Assembly: GCA_965215825.1 (NCBI GenBank) | Contig: CBDCEM010000002.1 | Location: forward strand, 620,001 to 684,000 | Reading direction: 5' to 3' | Length of the DNA stretch: 64,000 nucleotides | Source: JAWPMT01 sp965215825 | GTDB lineage: Bacteria; Bacteroidota; Bacteroidia; Cytophagales; Cyclobacteriaceae | The notes under the pieces: model-generated | Databases searched by the model: none | Told to the model about the DNA's origin: nothing | Seen by the model: only the letters and a program-made list of their open reading frames with translations | Position numbers and translations under genes: made by a program | Part shown: piece after piece, positions 40,501 to 55,500 of the stretch | Position numbering within the stretch: the first letter of the stretch is position 1 | How the letters are laid out: every line of letters starts with the position of its first letter

Positions 40501-43500
40501 GTTCCTGAAATTTCTCCGGAACTCACAGTGGTGATCACAGGAGCATCTACTGTTGCAGGATCTGTTCCAAAATTGATCCCTAATCCTGTGTTGCAGAAGA
40601 AGCTGTTGGTAGTAGAAACGCTCGCTCCTGAAAGAAGTGCTGCTGTGCCATTGAAAAGGATACCATCTCCACCATTATAGGCCGATCGATTTCCATCAAT
40701 TTCAAGGTTGGTGGTGCCATTGGCATAGATACCTGATCCAACATTCCCATATGCCGTAACTCCATCTGCCAACACGCCTATGTCATTGTTTTGTACCAGA
40801 ATATTACTGACACTGGAAATATTCACGCCTCGTGTGGATGCTCCAATCACATTTCCTGTGACTTCTATCCTCCCGGTTGTGTTGTCTACACCATTGGCAT
40901 TCACATAAACGCCATATCCACCATTCGATAAGCCTGTTCCTGTATTGGTTCCGGAACTGTTGGTGCCAATTTGATTGTCTCGGATTTTGGTATCCTGTGA
41001 ATTGCCTGATCCGCCTACCTCAATGGCATTGCCACTTAGTCCTGAGATGGTGTTATTTAAAATCTCCACTCCCGTAAACGAAAAGCGGATTTCAATACCT
41101 ATGATATTGGCTGCTACAGATTCGATCGCTGTAGTTCCAGCGCTGTTCAATCCTATGATGTTGTTATTGATCACCACATCCGTGGCCTCTACCACAACTT
41201 CATTACCGCTGTTACTACCGGCGATCACATTCCCTTGCCCCGTACCTGTTCCTCCAATATTACCGACATCCACATTATCCCGCATGCCAATACCAGTTCG
41301 GTTCCCCAGATCGTTCTCACCATTTCTATCTACACCGATAAGGTTACCATAAATGTTCCAGTTATCCGCGCGGTTCATTTCTACTCCCTGACCGGATGAC
41401 GTTGCATTTCCTGATATTAAATTTCCTTCACCAATGGTAGAGTTTCCTCCAACAGTTGCACCGTCAGCCAGCACGACTCTGACACCACTGTCAGCATTAC
41501 CATCAACGGACAAACCATCTGGTGTAGTTCCTATTCTATTGCCCTGAATAATCGAATTGTTGGATCTAATAATATGCACACCTACGACACCATTTCCACT
41601 GATGACATTTCCTTTGTTCGCCGCGCCAATGATCGTCGCGCTCGCTCCGGTTTCTGTGCTAATCCCATCTCCACTGAAATTTGTAATGTGCAAACCATAG
41701 ATTTCAACATTGGGCTCCAGGATTTCCAATCCATCACCACTGGCAGATGTTCCGTCCAATGTCACGATCATCCCATTATCCATGTCCCACCCAGATTGTG
41801 TGGTTCCATCAATAACCATCCCGACATCATTTGGATTATTGATGGTTGGCAAAACACTAGCGAGATTGATCGTCCAGGGACCGGTTCCGGGAATACTAAA
41901 GGTGATCGTCTCTTTAGAAGCAGAAGCATTGGCATCAGTAATCGCCTGACGTAATGAGCCAACCCCAGAGTCGTTTGTATTTACAACAGTGTATGGAGGA
42001 GGTGCAAGGGCCCCCGAACTTGTCCAGATCGGACCGTTAGTTGTGCCATCAGCAGTAGGTGTATTTGTGATGCCATTGAACAACGTACCCTGATTCGTAT
42101 TTGTGCTACGATCGGGTACGACGGTACCTGAAGATTCGTTCAGATCATAGTAAGCTACCAATCCCCCTTCGGATCCTGAGAGTTCATCATAAAGGTTCGA
42201 TTGTATTTCCAATTCCGTTCTAACGTCACTCCAGATGCGGACTTCATCGATATCTCCATCCCACGGTGCAGTGCCATCCACAGCTGAACCTATATTGGTC
42301 GTGATATTGGCATTTGGGATTGTCATAGGTATCGTGCCCCCGAAAGACAAGGACTGCTCAACACCATCCAGATAAAATTTTAAACGATCCGCATTGGTTG
42401 CGCCGGTTCCGTCATAGACCCATGCCATGTGATACCATGTTCCTGGGTCCAGGTTTGCCGCTCCCAACCCGAAGATACCCGATGCTCCCACGTAGAAGAT
42501 CGGACTCCATTGTCCTCCGGATGGCGTATGAGAATTGAGTTGCCATTCAAGTGTGCCTGCGCTTTCATGTCGGGCGACAACTACTTTACTGATCACATCC
42601 GTATCCTTATTTACCCATGCCTCTACTGTGAATGTATTGGTGAAATCAAAGGATGGATCATCAGGTATCTCTACGTAATCATCAACTCCATCAAAACTTA
42701 ATGCATTGGCGGGTGGAGCCGCTGTGGTGAATTCCAGAAGTTCCGGAACACTAGTAAGGTTGCCTGCATGGTCCTCGGCTACTACGTAAACATCATATTC
42801 CGTGGCTCCTGTCAAACCTGTGAATGTTGTACCGATGGAGACTGATGCCACGATTATCTCAAATGTCTCGGAGGAAATTTGTCCTGTGACGGCTACTGAA
42901 CCCGCGTCTTTTATTTCAGTAGCAGTTGGAGCCGTCGAACCATCCGTCACTACCACGTAGTGTACCAGAGAAACTTCATCCATTTGGACTTCCAGATCCG
43001 CCTGATTAACACCGATGTTTGCGATGGCTGGGTGGCCTGACTCGAAACCTGGCGCGGTTACGTCCGGAATTGCAACGATCGGGCCACCTGAAATCCAATT
43101 TCCTGATGCGCCTTGCAGGTCTACATTTCCATCAGTGGTGCCATTCAATCCACTTGCTTTGTCTGTTACTGTCGATCCTGTCCCATCTACAAAATCATAA
43201 TAGGCCACCAGATCTGTTTGTGTTCCACTAAGTTCCTCATCCATAGTTGCCGTTATCTCCGTAGCACTTCTCGCGTAATTCCATATACGCAATTCATCCA
43301 TCTGGCCTTTAAATAGATCTGAAATACCTCCTGAAGTAAGGATACCTCCTATATTCAAATCAACAATTACACCACTATGATCCACAGACGTTCCTCCAAC
43401 CGGGGCTCCGGTCGCCACTTCCGAGCCGTTTATAAAAAGACGGAAATCGGTCCCATCATATGTTCCTGCAACATGATACCATGTATCAATAGTTAAAGTG

Positions 43501-46500
43501 ACAGCATGCGACAGGATTTCTGTTTGTGTAGGCCCTTCATGCCCTAAAAGAAGGGCAGGTCCTCCACCCATATTTCCGTAAGTCAGGATGTAGCCATTTT
43601 TATCCAGTGACCCATCGAGCGTTCCTTTTGCGACAATCGTATTGAATTCATTACTCGCCGGATCTTCGTTTACATTTATCCAGGCTTCCAATGTATAATG
43701 TTGTAATTCGAGTGAAGCATCCGTTGACACAGTGATGTGATCATCCTGTCCATCTAAGTAGAACGCTGTATTGTCTACCAGGCTCGTTATATTCAGTGTT
43801 TGAGTCGTTGACGCAATATTGCCAACATTGTCGTAAACGGCACTGGCAAACGGAGATACGGTGATCATCTCGCTACCATCCGGCGTTCCAGTGATGTTAA
43901 TCAACAATTCGATCTCCGAACCGGAAATAATTCCCAAAGAGGTAACACCAACAGTAGCAACGCCGCCAGAAGAAACAACATCAAAATCAGACGCTTCAAC
44001 TGGAGTAGTCCCGTCATTGGCCCCAAAAATATCTTCATCAAACTCCACGTAAATTCTACTGCGATCTGCTGATAGGGCAGTTGCAACAATGACCGGAGGC
44101 GCTACATCCGGAGTTGCTGTGGTGATACTGCTGTTGCTTACGAGTGTTGTATTACCAGCAGCATCTTCCATTACCCAATAGAAATAATAGGTTGTACCGG
44201 ATGCCAATCCTGTGATATTGACACTGAAAGTGCCCGGAGCTCCAGAGATTAATGGACTATTTGCGACCTCCGCCGGATTATCTGTGTCATCATCTCCTGC
44301 CAGAACCTGAACCACAGTAGGGAAATTGGTAGATTGACTTACCACATAATAAAGTCTCCCGTTTTCATCAATGTCTAAATCAAAATCGGCAGTTGTTTCT
44401 CCAACTGCGGTATTGATCTGAGAACTAATCACCGGGTTGGTCCCATCATAGATAAGCGACAATTGGTTCGACGCAATATTGGCATTCGCCGCCAGGTCAT
44501 CGGCAACAGCCGCTAATATTTCAATTGTAACAGTTCCATCAATAGTGGGCGTTACATCGGCCGTAAACACGATATTATCGGCCGTGCTGAAGTTCGACAC
44601 ACTGGCATTGGTCACCGTAATGTCTCCGGAAATGAAATTTACTACCTGCTCACTAAATGTGATCGTTACCGGAATTGGAGAAGCATTTGTAGGATCTGAT
44701 TCCGTTGATGAAACTACCACAGTGGGAGCTGTTACATCATTTACAGTAACAATCGAAGAAGGAACATCCATCCAGGCCAATGTGCCGGTTAGCCCATTTA
44801 ATATCTGAGTTTCGTTGGCACCAGTTCCTACATCGGCGCTTCTGATTTCGGCATCTCCAGATTCCAGCCAATAAAGCAGTCCTGCTTCTGAGTCTACTGC
44901 CAGTCCATAAGGTTGGTTCAAACCGGACTTAAATACTGAAACTCCTGAACCCGCATAATCTGATGTTCTTATATTGGCATCCGTTCCGGAAGACCAGTAA
45001 ATCATTTGATTGACAGGATCAGCAGCTACATCTCTGATGTCATTTGCATTAGCTCCTGATACGATGGTGGTCAGACCTGAGCCATCCAAATTGGCTACTT
45101 TGATGGAAGTTCCAAGCTCGACAAAGAACAGCTTACCATTTTCTACATCCAGATCTATCCCAAATGGACTGGTCTGACCCGTTAATATGTTTTCCTGATT
45201 ACTTCCATCCAGCTCACTTCGCCCGACATTTCCTGTAGAGAAATCTGTCCAATATAGCTTGCCGTTATTCAAGTCGAGATCCACATCTCTCGTTGAACCT
45301 AAACCTGTGATTAAATCCGACGTACTTGTTCCATCATATTTTCGGATGGTTGTTATCTCTGACCAGTAATAATCAGAATTTGCAAAATCCACCGCTACGC
45401 CAGCCCGCGACCCTGCACCTGAGGCAATCACATTGGTCATGTTGTTGAGCAAATCCCGCTCGTTCACATTTCCATTGTTGTCGGTCCAATAAATGGCCTG
45501 AACTCCTATAAAAGTGGTAGTTGTTGCTGTCTCCTGTAAAACCGCGGAAAGATTCAAGGCTGCATCTTCTGCCACAAAGTATAGATAATAAGATGTTGAG
45601 GGCTGTAGTCCGGAAATGGATTGAGCAATTGTTCCATTCACATTATCAAAGAAACCACTCAAAGCAACACTCGTGCTGTTTTCGTCTTCACCTGCTCTCA
45701 CCTGAGTAGAAGTAGGTGCCACGTTTGATTCCGTCACCACGTAGTAGAGGTCAGACGACTCATCTACATCAATAGAGAAGTCAACCTGGGCATGATCTAT
45801 TGAGGTCTCAACATAATTTGAAACAATTGGAGCTGTAACATCCCCAAAAGCACCTGATGCTTCCCATTCAGTTCCGTCCATTCCTGCCGAGAATGTTCCG
45901 AAGTTTCCGTTCCTGGAGAAATCGGGAGCAAACATGGTTCCATCATTCTGATTGAATCGGTAATAACCAATCAAATTTGTTTGTGCAGCAATCTCTCCTA
46001 CCAGGTTTGTCTGAACTTCAGCACCACTCAGCACACGGTCCCAGATTCGCACTTCATCCAGTGCGCCATTGAAGAACTCATCGACATTGATGAAACGTCC
46101 TCCAATTCTACCGCCCGCTTGATTGAAAGTCGTATTGGGACCCCAATTTCCGTCGCTGTTTCTTAACAAGGTCACAGACTGTTGAACTCCGTTTACATAG
46201 ATCTGCACATCCTGTGAAGCATAGTTCATGGTGATAGCAAAATGGTTCCATTTGTCTGGAACTAAGGTGAAATCAACCCGAGCATAGTTATCAAGAGTAG
46301 GTGAACTGGAAGTCCACCAAAGTTGCATGCCCGTCTCATCCAAATCTATTCCACCTGAGCCCTGTCCACCATTGGCGCTTCTGCCCATGACATACCCGCC
46401 GCCACTTGATGGAATACTCGCCCAGAAAGCGTACGTGAAGGTGGACTGTGTAAAGAGTGATTCATCCACATTCATGTAATCATCTCCGCCATCAAAACGA

Positions 46501-49500
46501 AGTGCATTCGCAGGTCCGGTTGTCGTATTGACGTTTATTTGAGTGACCTGTGTCTGAGCGTTCGGTGTGCCTTCATCATCCTGAGCCACGAGCCATATAT
46601 CATAAGCTGTTGATTCAGGAAGCCCTGACAGATTAATGAAAGAAGTACTATTGGCCACTGTTACATTCAGCGAATTGGCAATCGCTACGGTAGCTCCACC
46701 CGCGGTTCCTGCCAACACATCAGCGACAGAAGGTGAGGCTCCCTCATCATCATAGGTAATTACATAATAGACATCCCCAGGTTCGTTTAATTGAACCTGA
46801 AGCTGGAAGCCTGAATTATCAATATTCTGGGTCTGAGGATAGCCTGTGATGAAGAATGGAGCAAACGAATCCCCACCACTTAAGGCAGTTGAGCTTACCC
46901 ATCCAGAGATAGTTCCGACATTGTCGTTAAAATCAGTATCGGTATCCAACGTACCATTCTGATCTCCACCAGCCAGGTCAGGTAATGAAGTACCGGTAGT
47001 TTGGTTGAAGTCGTAGCTTACAACCAGTCCCGTTCCGCTAGAAAGGCTTGTCCCAGCGTCCGCCTGGATCTGCGCCAGCGTTCGGGCTACATTCCAAATG
47101 CGGAATTCATCCATTTGGCCATCGTACCACTCGTTACAGCATGAGGCGTTACCCAGATACCCCGAACCAAGAGTTACACTTGAAGAAGTTGCAGTAGTCG
47201 AACCAATTAACTCACCATCCAGATAGACTCCTTTGAAATTGCCGGGCTGGTCATAGACTGCTGCAATATGGTGCCAGTTGCCATCTGTCAGATTTGAGGC
47301 TGTGATTGGTGCTAATACTTGACCATCACCTGCTGCACTAAATGCGATATTGGTTCCATTCGAGGCAAACTGGAGGAAGTTGCCATTGCCATCTCTCCAG
47401 AAAGAGATAAAAGCATCAGTAGTGATATCATCCGGTTTCAACCACGCTTCTACAGTATAAGCCCCCGAAGAGAAGTTAGGATTGAACAGTACCCGGTCAT
47501 CTACACCATCGAATGCCAATGCATTGTCAGGTGGTGAAGTGGTAGTGACCTCAACCAAAGTCGGATTTTGTTGAACATTCGGCGTTCCCTCATCATCCGA
47601 AGCTACTATCCAAATGTCGTAGTTAGTGGAAGCTGAAAGACCGCTGATATTTTCTATTACATCCGTGGCAATAGACCCCACCGCAAAGCTGCTGGATGAA
47701 ATGATCCCTGTACCCGTGCCTCCGAGCACATCCGCTGCTGATGGTGTTGATCCATCGGCATATACACCCCAGTTGACCGTTCCTAATTCATTGAGCTGAA
47801 CAACCAGGTCAAAATCATTGGCTTGAATATTTTGGACCTGTGGATAACCAGTTAAGAAGAAAGGGGCAAAAGTATCTCCACCGCTTAAAGCTCCGGAAGA
47901 TGTCCAACCTGAAGTAGTTCCTATATTATCGTTGAAGTCCGTATCTGTTGTCAATGTTCCAATCGGACCGCTTCCAGTTAGTTCTGGCAAGACTGTTCCA
48001 TTATCCTGATTAAAGTCATAGCTAGCCAGTAGTCCGCTGCCACTTGATAGTGTGGTTCCAGCATTATCCGTGATTTCCGCTTGCGTTCTGGTCACATTCC
48101 AAATCCGGACCTCATCAATCTGACCTTCAAAGTAGGATTGCGTGGTGATATGGACGTCTGACCCTATTCTCCAATCGCTATTGAATGTTCCTAAAGCACC
48201 CGATGTAGAGGCCGAAGCCACCACTTCACCATTTTTATAAAGACGGAGCGTTGATCCATCGTAAGTTCCTGCTATATGGGTCCATTCGTTCAATGGCAGA
48301 TCAATGGGGTCTGTGATGGATTGTAATGTCGGATTCATGATAAAAAGTGTCAGATTCCCAGCGGAAACCCTGAAAAGCATATGCAGGCGATTCGAACCAT
48401 CGTGATCCCAGTTACCCATTATCGAGTGGATTCCAACCATGTCGAAGGTAGGATCCAATTTGATCCAGCTTTCCATCGTGATCTGACCTGCTCCGTTGAA
48501 GCTACTGTTCAATGATGTTCCAAGTGATACAAAATCATCGACACCATCAAAAGCCAATGCATTTTCCGGTGGTGCAGCAGTCGTCACTTCAACCAGCGTT
48601 GGATTAGTTTGTGAGTTGGGTGTCCCTTCATCATCAGAAGCCACTACCCAAATATCATAATTCGTAACTGCTGTAAGGCCTCCGATATTGGCAACGACAT
48701 CAGTAGCAATGGATCCGACGGAGAAACTATTCGAGGAAATGATTCCTGTACCTGTTCCACCTAATACATCCGCTGCAGATGGTGTTGATCCATCTGCATA
48801 TACACCCCAATTCACGGATCCTAATTCATTGAGTTGAACAATTAGATCAAAATTGTCGGGCCCTATGTTCTGCGCCTGTGGATAACCCAATTCAAATGCG
48901 GGTGGAAATACATCCGTACCGAATGCGGTTGAGGCGACCCAACCTGATTCAGTTCCAATGTTGTCATTAAAATCAGTATCGGTAATCAAGGTACCATCAA
49001 AGCCATTCCCGGTAAGGTCGGGAAGTACATTTCCTGAGGACCGATTAAAATCATAGTAGGCAACTAACCCCGCCTCATTTCCGACCAATGACTGTGTAGC
49101 ATTTGCTCTTATTTCTTGTCCAGTTCTGGCATCATCCCATATCCTCACCTCGTCTATTTTACCATCCCACAAATTAGCACTACCTGAAGAACCAATTTGC
49201 AGGGCGCCAGGGGTTGATGAAGTAGCACTGGTGTTGGAATCAATCTCTTCACCGTTGAAATACAGTTTCATCGTGGTGGTCGCTTGATCATACGTTACTG
49301 CTACATGAGACCATACGCCAATTGGGAAATTGCTTGAAGCTTCTACTTCATTAAATGTATTGGTATTTCCTGCTTTCAATGTAGATCCGACAAAGAACAC
49401 ATCCTGCGAAGAAACTGAAGCAGAGACTATATTTCTACTGGCATTAATTGCATCTGCAAACACCCAGGCCTCCTTTGTATACGAACTTCCTGTAGCTAAA

Positions 49501-52500
49501 GGAGAACCAATATTGACAAGATCACCAACGGCATCAAAAGCCAGAGCATTTTCAGGTGGTGTCAAGGTCGTAACCTCTACCAAGGTAGGATTAGCTTGAG
49601 CATTTCCAGGTGTCTCATCATCCTCGGCCACAACCCATAAATCGTAACTCGTCGAAGGCGAAAGGCCAGAGATATTGATAGTTACATCTGTCGCGGCAAC
49701 CGGAACAGTACCTCCTCCTGCTAAAAGGATTCCACTGCCCGTTGAGCCAAGCACATCTGCAGCCGTTGGAGTTGATCCATCAGTATAAACTCCCCAGGTA
49801 AATTCACCCGGCTCATTCAATTGAATAACCAGGTCAAAATTGTCTGAAGCGATGTTTTGAGCTTGCGGATAGCCTGTTTCGAAGAGGGGAGGGAAAAGGT
49901 CACTATCATAAGCTGTAGAAGCCAGGAATGTGGCCGTACCACCGATATTGGCATTATAGCTGTCTGTAGCATCGTCCACGAAAGTTGCTCCATCATCCTG
50001 ATTGAAATTATAAGAGATCCTTAGTCCGGTACCCGCTCCCAGTTCCTGATAGGCATTGGTGTATATCTCCTCCTGAGTTCGTTCTACACTCCAGACCCGG
50101 AATGCGTCCATATCCCCCTGATGGAATAAATCATAGGTCGCGCCATTCCAGTTTCCGAAAACGGTAAGTTCATCATTGTTACCGTCTGGCAATGCCACTC
50201 CCGTGAAGGTTCCTCTGACCTGACCGTCCTGATAAAAGGTGCCGTTTCCGCCAGCATCTATAGTAAAGGCAAAGTGTACCCAACGGGTACCCGAATTCAG
50301 TCCAAAAGATGAGTTGGCTGATTGTCCATTCGCATTTAGTGTATAGAAATCACTGTTAGGTGTGTAGGTCAGATCAATGAAGTTCGTTCCATCGGCATCA
50401 TCTAATGAAAACACTTCGGAAGGGGCACCACTTCCAATTCGCGGAATGGTCCAAAATTCTACTGTGAATCCCCCCGAGTAAGTTTCAAATTGCACTACAT
50501 CGCTTGCATCCACATAGGTGGTAGTTCCATCTGCTCTAATCGCATTCGGTGGCGCATTGCCGGTCATGACTTCCAGCAAGGTCGGATTGATCTGCTGGTT
50601 GGGAGACCCTTCATCGTCTTCCGCCACCAGGTATATATCATAGTCCAGCGCTTCCGAGAGTCCGAAAATATTTTGAATGGCGTCGGTCGTAGATGTTGGA
50701 ACATTGAGTGTACCAAAGATCAAGCCTCCTGTTCCTGAGCCGCCTATGACATCCGCAGCTGTGGGAGTCGGGGATGCATCTGAGTAAACGCCATAATGAA
50801 CATTTCCAGGCTCATCCAACTGAACAACCATGTCGAAGTTGTCATAAGAAATGTTTTGCGCCTGTGGATAACCTGCTTCAAAAACAGGAGCAAAATAGTC
50901 ATTATCGTAAGCAGTAGAAGCAAGGAATGTGGCCGTACCACCAATATTGGCATTATAGCTATCGGTGGCATCATCTACGAATGTGGCTCCATCATCCTGA
51001 TTGAAATTATAAGAAATCCTGAGTCCAGTCCCGGCTCCCAACTCCTGATAGGCATTGTCGATAATTTCTTGCTGCGTTCGCTCAACACTCCATACCCGAA
51101 GTGCATCCATGTTGCCTTGATAGAAATTGGTATAGGTGGCCCCATCCCAATCACCTAGCAAGGTCAATTCGTCATCATTACCATCTGGCAACGCAACACC
51201 TGCAAATGTCCCACGTACTTGTCCATCCTGATAGAATGTCCCATTCCCTGCTGCGTCAACCGTAAAGGCAAAGTGTACCCATCTACTTCCGTTGAGACCA
51301 TTCGCAGAATTGACTGTCTGCGCATTTGCGACCATTTGATAGCGATCATTGTTTGGAATATAGTGGAACCTGATCAGGTCGGAGCCATCTGCATCGTCCA
51401 GAGTAAAGACATTGTGCACTCCTCCGCTTCCAACTGTAGAAATCGTCCAAAATTCTATGGTGAATCCTCCTGTATAACTCTCAAATTGAACGACATCACT
51501 TGCGTCTACATAGGTATCAGAGCCATTCCCAGCTATGGCATTCGGAGGTGCGTTCCCGGTCATGACTTCCAGTAAAGTCGGATTGATCTGCTGGTTGGGT
51601 GACCCTTCATCGTCTTCCGCCACCAGGTATATATCATAGTCCAGCGCTTCCGAGAGTCCAAAAATATTTTGAATGGCGTCGGTCGTAGCTGTTGGAACAT
51701 TGAGAGTACCAAAGATCAAGCCTCCCGTTCCCGAACCACCGATAACGTCTGCAGCTGTGGGTGCAGGAGATGCATCAGAATAAACGCCATAATGAACATT
51801 TCCGGGCTCATTCAATTGAACGACCATGTCGAAATTGTCATAGGAGATATTTTGAGATTGAGGATAGGTATTGATAAAGGCCGGTGGCAACAGGTCATTA
51901 TCAAAGGCTGTCGAAGTGTTATAAGCCGCATTGTTGAATGTTCCCGTATTGCTATTGGTTGTCAGGTCCTGAGGGAATCCTGATGTGTGATTAAAGTTGT
52001 AGGCCGCCAGTAGATTGCCATCCGAGGTGATTTCAGTATTGGCAGCATCCAGTATCTCAAACTGTGTCAACTCCCTGTCCCAAATCGTTAGTCGGTCTAT
52101 CTGCCCTTCAAAATGCTGTGAAGCACCGGGTGTTGCTCCAAGTGTAAGTGTAGCGTTTCCTCCGACAAGGGAAGCGCTAATGGATTGATCATATCTTAGT
52201 TCTCCGTTTTTGTAGAGCTTGATATTGGTTGTGGAATGCACCACGGCAATGTGCTCCCAAGCTCCCAGTACAGAAGGAACTCCGGTACTGTAGTTTGCGT
52301 CTGCGTAAATTCCATAATTATCACCAGATTGGACGCCTATAGCCCGGTCAAAACCCCCATTATCATTACTCACAATCTGATTTACCGAGGCATCAACCAC
52401 TCCGTCTCGCTTTACCCAGAACGTCATTGTTGTCGTCAATCCATTTAGATCCACCGGTATCTCAGCGACATCATTGACACCATCAAAGGTCAACGCATTT

Positions 52501-55500
52501 TCCGGAGCTGCAATAGTCGCAAAATCGATTAATGTCGCTGCAGCCTGGAAATTTCCATATATATCTTCCGCAACTACATAAAGATCGTAATCAGTAGATG
52601 GGTCTAATCCAGCAATATTTGCGACCTCCACAGAAGACGCTGTTGCTGGCAGGTTACCAAAAGTAATAGCTCCCGTTCCGGCTACCACATCACCGGGAGC
52701 CGGGCCAGGGAAACCATTGGGCAACACTTCCCAATAAATGGTTCCGGCTTCATCGATAGCTGCACTAAGGTCAAGCCCCAATTCCGTGATATTCGCAACA
52801 GATGGGTAAGTCGCCTCATAAGTAGGAGGTGTCTGATCCGCTGCATTGGAAGTGTTAAAGGTTGCCCCTGTGATCGTACCATTGTTGATGTTTTCAGATT
52901 GATCAACCAAAGTAGAACCCCCATTTTCATCGAAAGTATAGTAGGCCAGCAAACCTGTTGTTGCTCCTTGATCGGTAACATCAAGCGCGGTAAAACGACT
53001 TGTGTAATCCGTTCTGGCGAAATTCCAGAATTTAACTTCATCAATTGACCCGGAAAGGGACTGAGCACCTTCATCTAACCCTATTTCAATACTGGCTCCT
53101 AAGTTTTCCATCGCCGTATATGCGGAATTGGTCCTGCTAACGGCAGCGGCAGATTCATCTACATAGATGCTAAGCCCCGCATCCGTTGATGAGCCGTCAT
53201 AGACAAAGGCGACATGATACCAGCGATCAGTTACCGGAGTAAAAGTTGTTGTAGTGGCGGCAATATATCCTAATGTGGAATTGTCTCTTAGTGTGAATTC
53301 CAAATCATCAGAACTTAATATTTGAATGACGTATTCACGATCAGCACTATTTCCTTGTTTACTTAAGATTTTTTGTGTGGCCCCAAGAGAATTGAATTCA
53401 ATCCAAAATTCGATAGCAAATGGTTGATCTGTTGAGCCGTCACCGAAAGTGAGGTCTTCACTATCCGGAATATCTACTACATCGCTTGAGCCCGCAAAGG
53501 AGAGGGCATGGTCGGGGAAGGTTTCTGTCGTGGTAAATTCAACTTCTGACCTTCGGACACCATTGGCATTCACCGCCTCAATAATATAAAATCTTCTGGC
53601 TGCATCTTCCACAAAAGTTGCCGTGATGGCATCTGCTCCTAAACCAAGTCCTGTCACTTCGGTCTCTCCTCCCCCAAAGTTTCCAAAGGTCGTGGACCTG
53701 TAGATGCGATAGCTCGTTTCGTTTGTGGCATTGTCCACCCACTCAAGGGTTACATTTGTCCCATCCAATGAATACGCCACAACATTGGTGGGCGCAGCTG
53801 GTAAGGCACTGTTATCCCCACTGAAAACCCAGGTGTGGTCATTGGTTAAGGCAGTTCTTGACGTTGCTCCGGAAAGTCCATAAAGCAATCCACTTGCTCC
53901 AAGCGTAATATTATTAGGTGTCGTACCCAGTGCTTCCCAACCCACCAGCGTCGCATCATAATTGGTGATAGACATGGCTGTTCCATCTAGCATATTGGTC
54001 ATGTCTGAAACAGCGCTTATATTCCATCCTCCCAAGTCCTGATCAAAGACAAGTGCATTGGAGAACATCAAAGACATATTGGTAACACTGGAGACATCCC
54101 AGCTGCTTACGTCCTGATTGAATACGTCCGCACCACTGAACATTCCAAACATAGTGGTCACATTAGCAGTTTTAGCTCCCCAGTTTAATGGAACTCCACC
54201 ATTATTGTAGGCAGTAGCCGACGCAAACATGTTAACCATCGAATTGGCACTGGAAACATCCCAGTTCGTCAGGTCGTGATTGAATGGGGTATTAGCGAAC
54301 ATCCCGTGGAAGTTGGTGACATTACTGACATCCCAGGCAGAAATGTCCTGGTTGAACGCACTGGTAGAAAATGCCTCAAACAAATTGGTAACGGTGGTCA
54401 TGGTCCATCCGGAAATGTTGCCATTAAAAGCACTGTTAGCAAAAGCAAAGGCAAAATCTGTAACGACGCTCAAGTCCGGTGTATCTGTTGCTGAATAGTA
54501 AGCGAGGTTACTGGTACCATAAAACGCTCCAATAAAAGATTGCCAACTGATATCGCCCCATTGATTGATGTCAATGATCTTTCCTCCATCTTGTCCGGCA
54601 TTCGCATTATCAAAGAAAATCCTTGGAAAATCTCCAGTAATCACTACTGTGTAATCTCCTGCCAAACCATAAGTATGATTAGCATCTCCTGTAATTCCCC
54701 CTTGAACTGTGCCATCTCCCCAGTCAATCGTGTAATCATAACCAGATCCTGTCGTTGGAACGGTCACGGTTAGGTCTCCATCACCAAACGATCCATTTCC
54801 AACTCTCCAGGTCGTGACGAAAGGGTTTAATCCCGCCTGGGAAGGAAGATATATCGCACCAGTGATGGCTCCATCATTAATGTTTTCCGATCGGTCAACT
54901 GCTGTGATTCCTCCATTTTCGTCGAATGGATAATAGGCAAGTAAACCAGTAGTCAGGCTTTGATTGGTTACATCGATACCCATGAAACGATCTGAAAAAT
55001 CGGCTTTCGCGTAGTTCCAGATCTTTAATTCATCCACTCTGTTTTTGCCAAAAATCCCTGAATTATTAGCTCCAATTCTCAGTTCCTGCCCAGCGAGGTT
55101 AAATGTCTTACTATTATGTGATGTAGCATCTGTTCCCTGTGACAGTCCATTCAGGAATAATTCCGCTTGTGTATCATAATCCTGAACAATGGCGAAATGG
55201 TACCACCCTGCATCAGTAAGGCTTACCTGAATCAGGCGATCTTCCGGGCCGGCAGCAGCAACTCTTCCATCTGGGAAAAGACCTGCTGAAAGTGTCGTTC
55301 CGTCAGCTATAGAACCGTAAATCAGGCCATTTGAAATGTTAAGAAAAATCTGCCCAAATGGCGAAACCGGATTTCTTTTGGAAAAGATATGACTGAACTG
55401 ACTTGTTCCGTCAAAGTAGAACCACCCTTCAATTGTGAAATCCCCATTTCCGAATTGTAAGTCAGGGCCATCGGTAATGGTCACCAGATCGTCGACCCCA

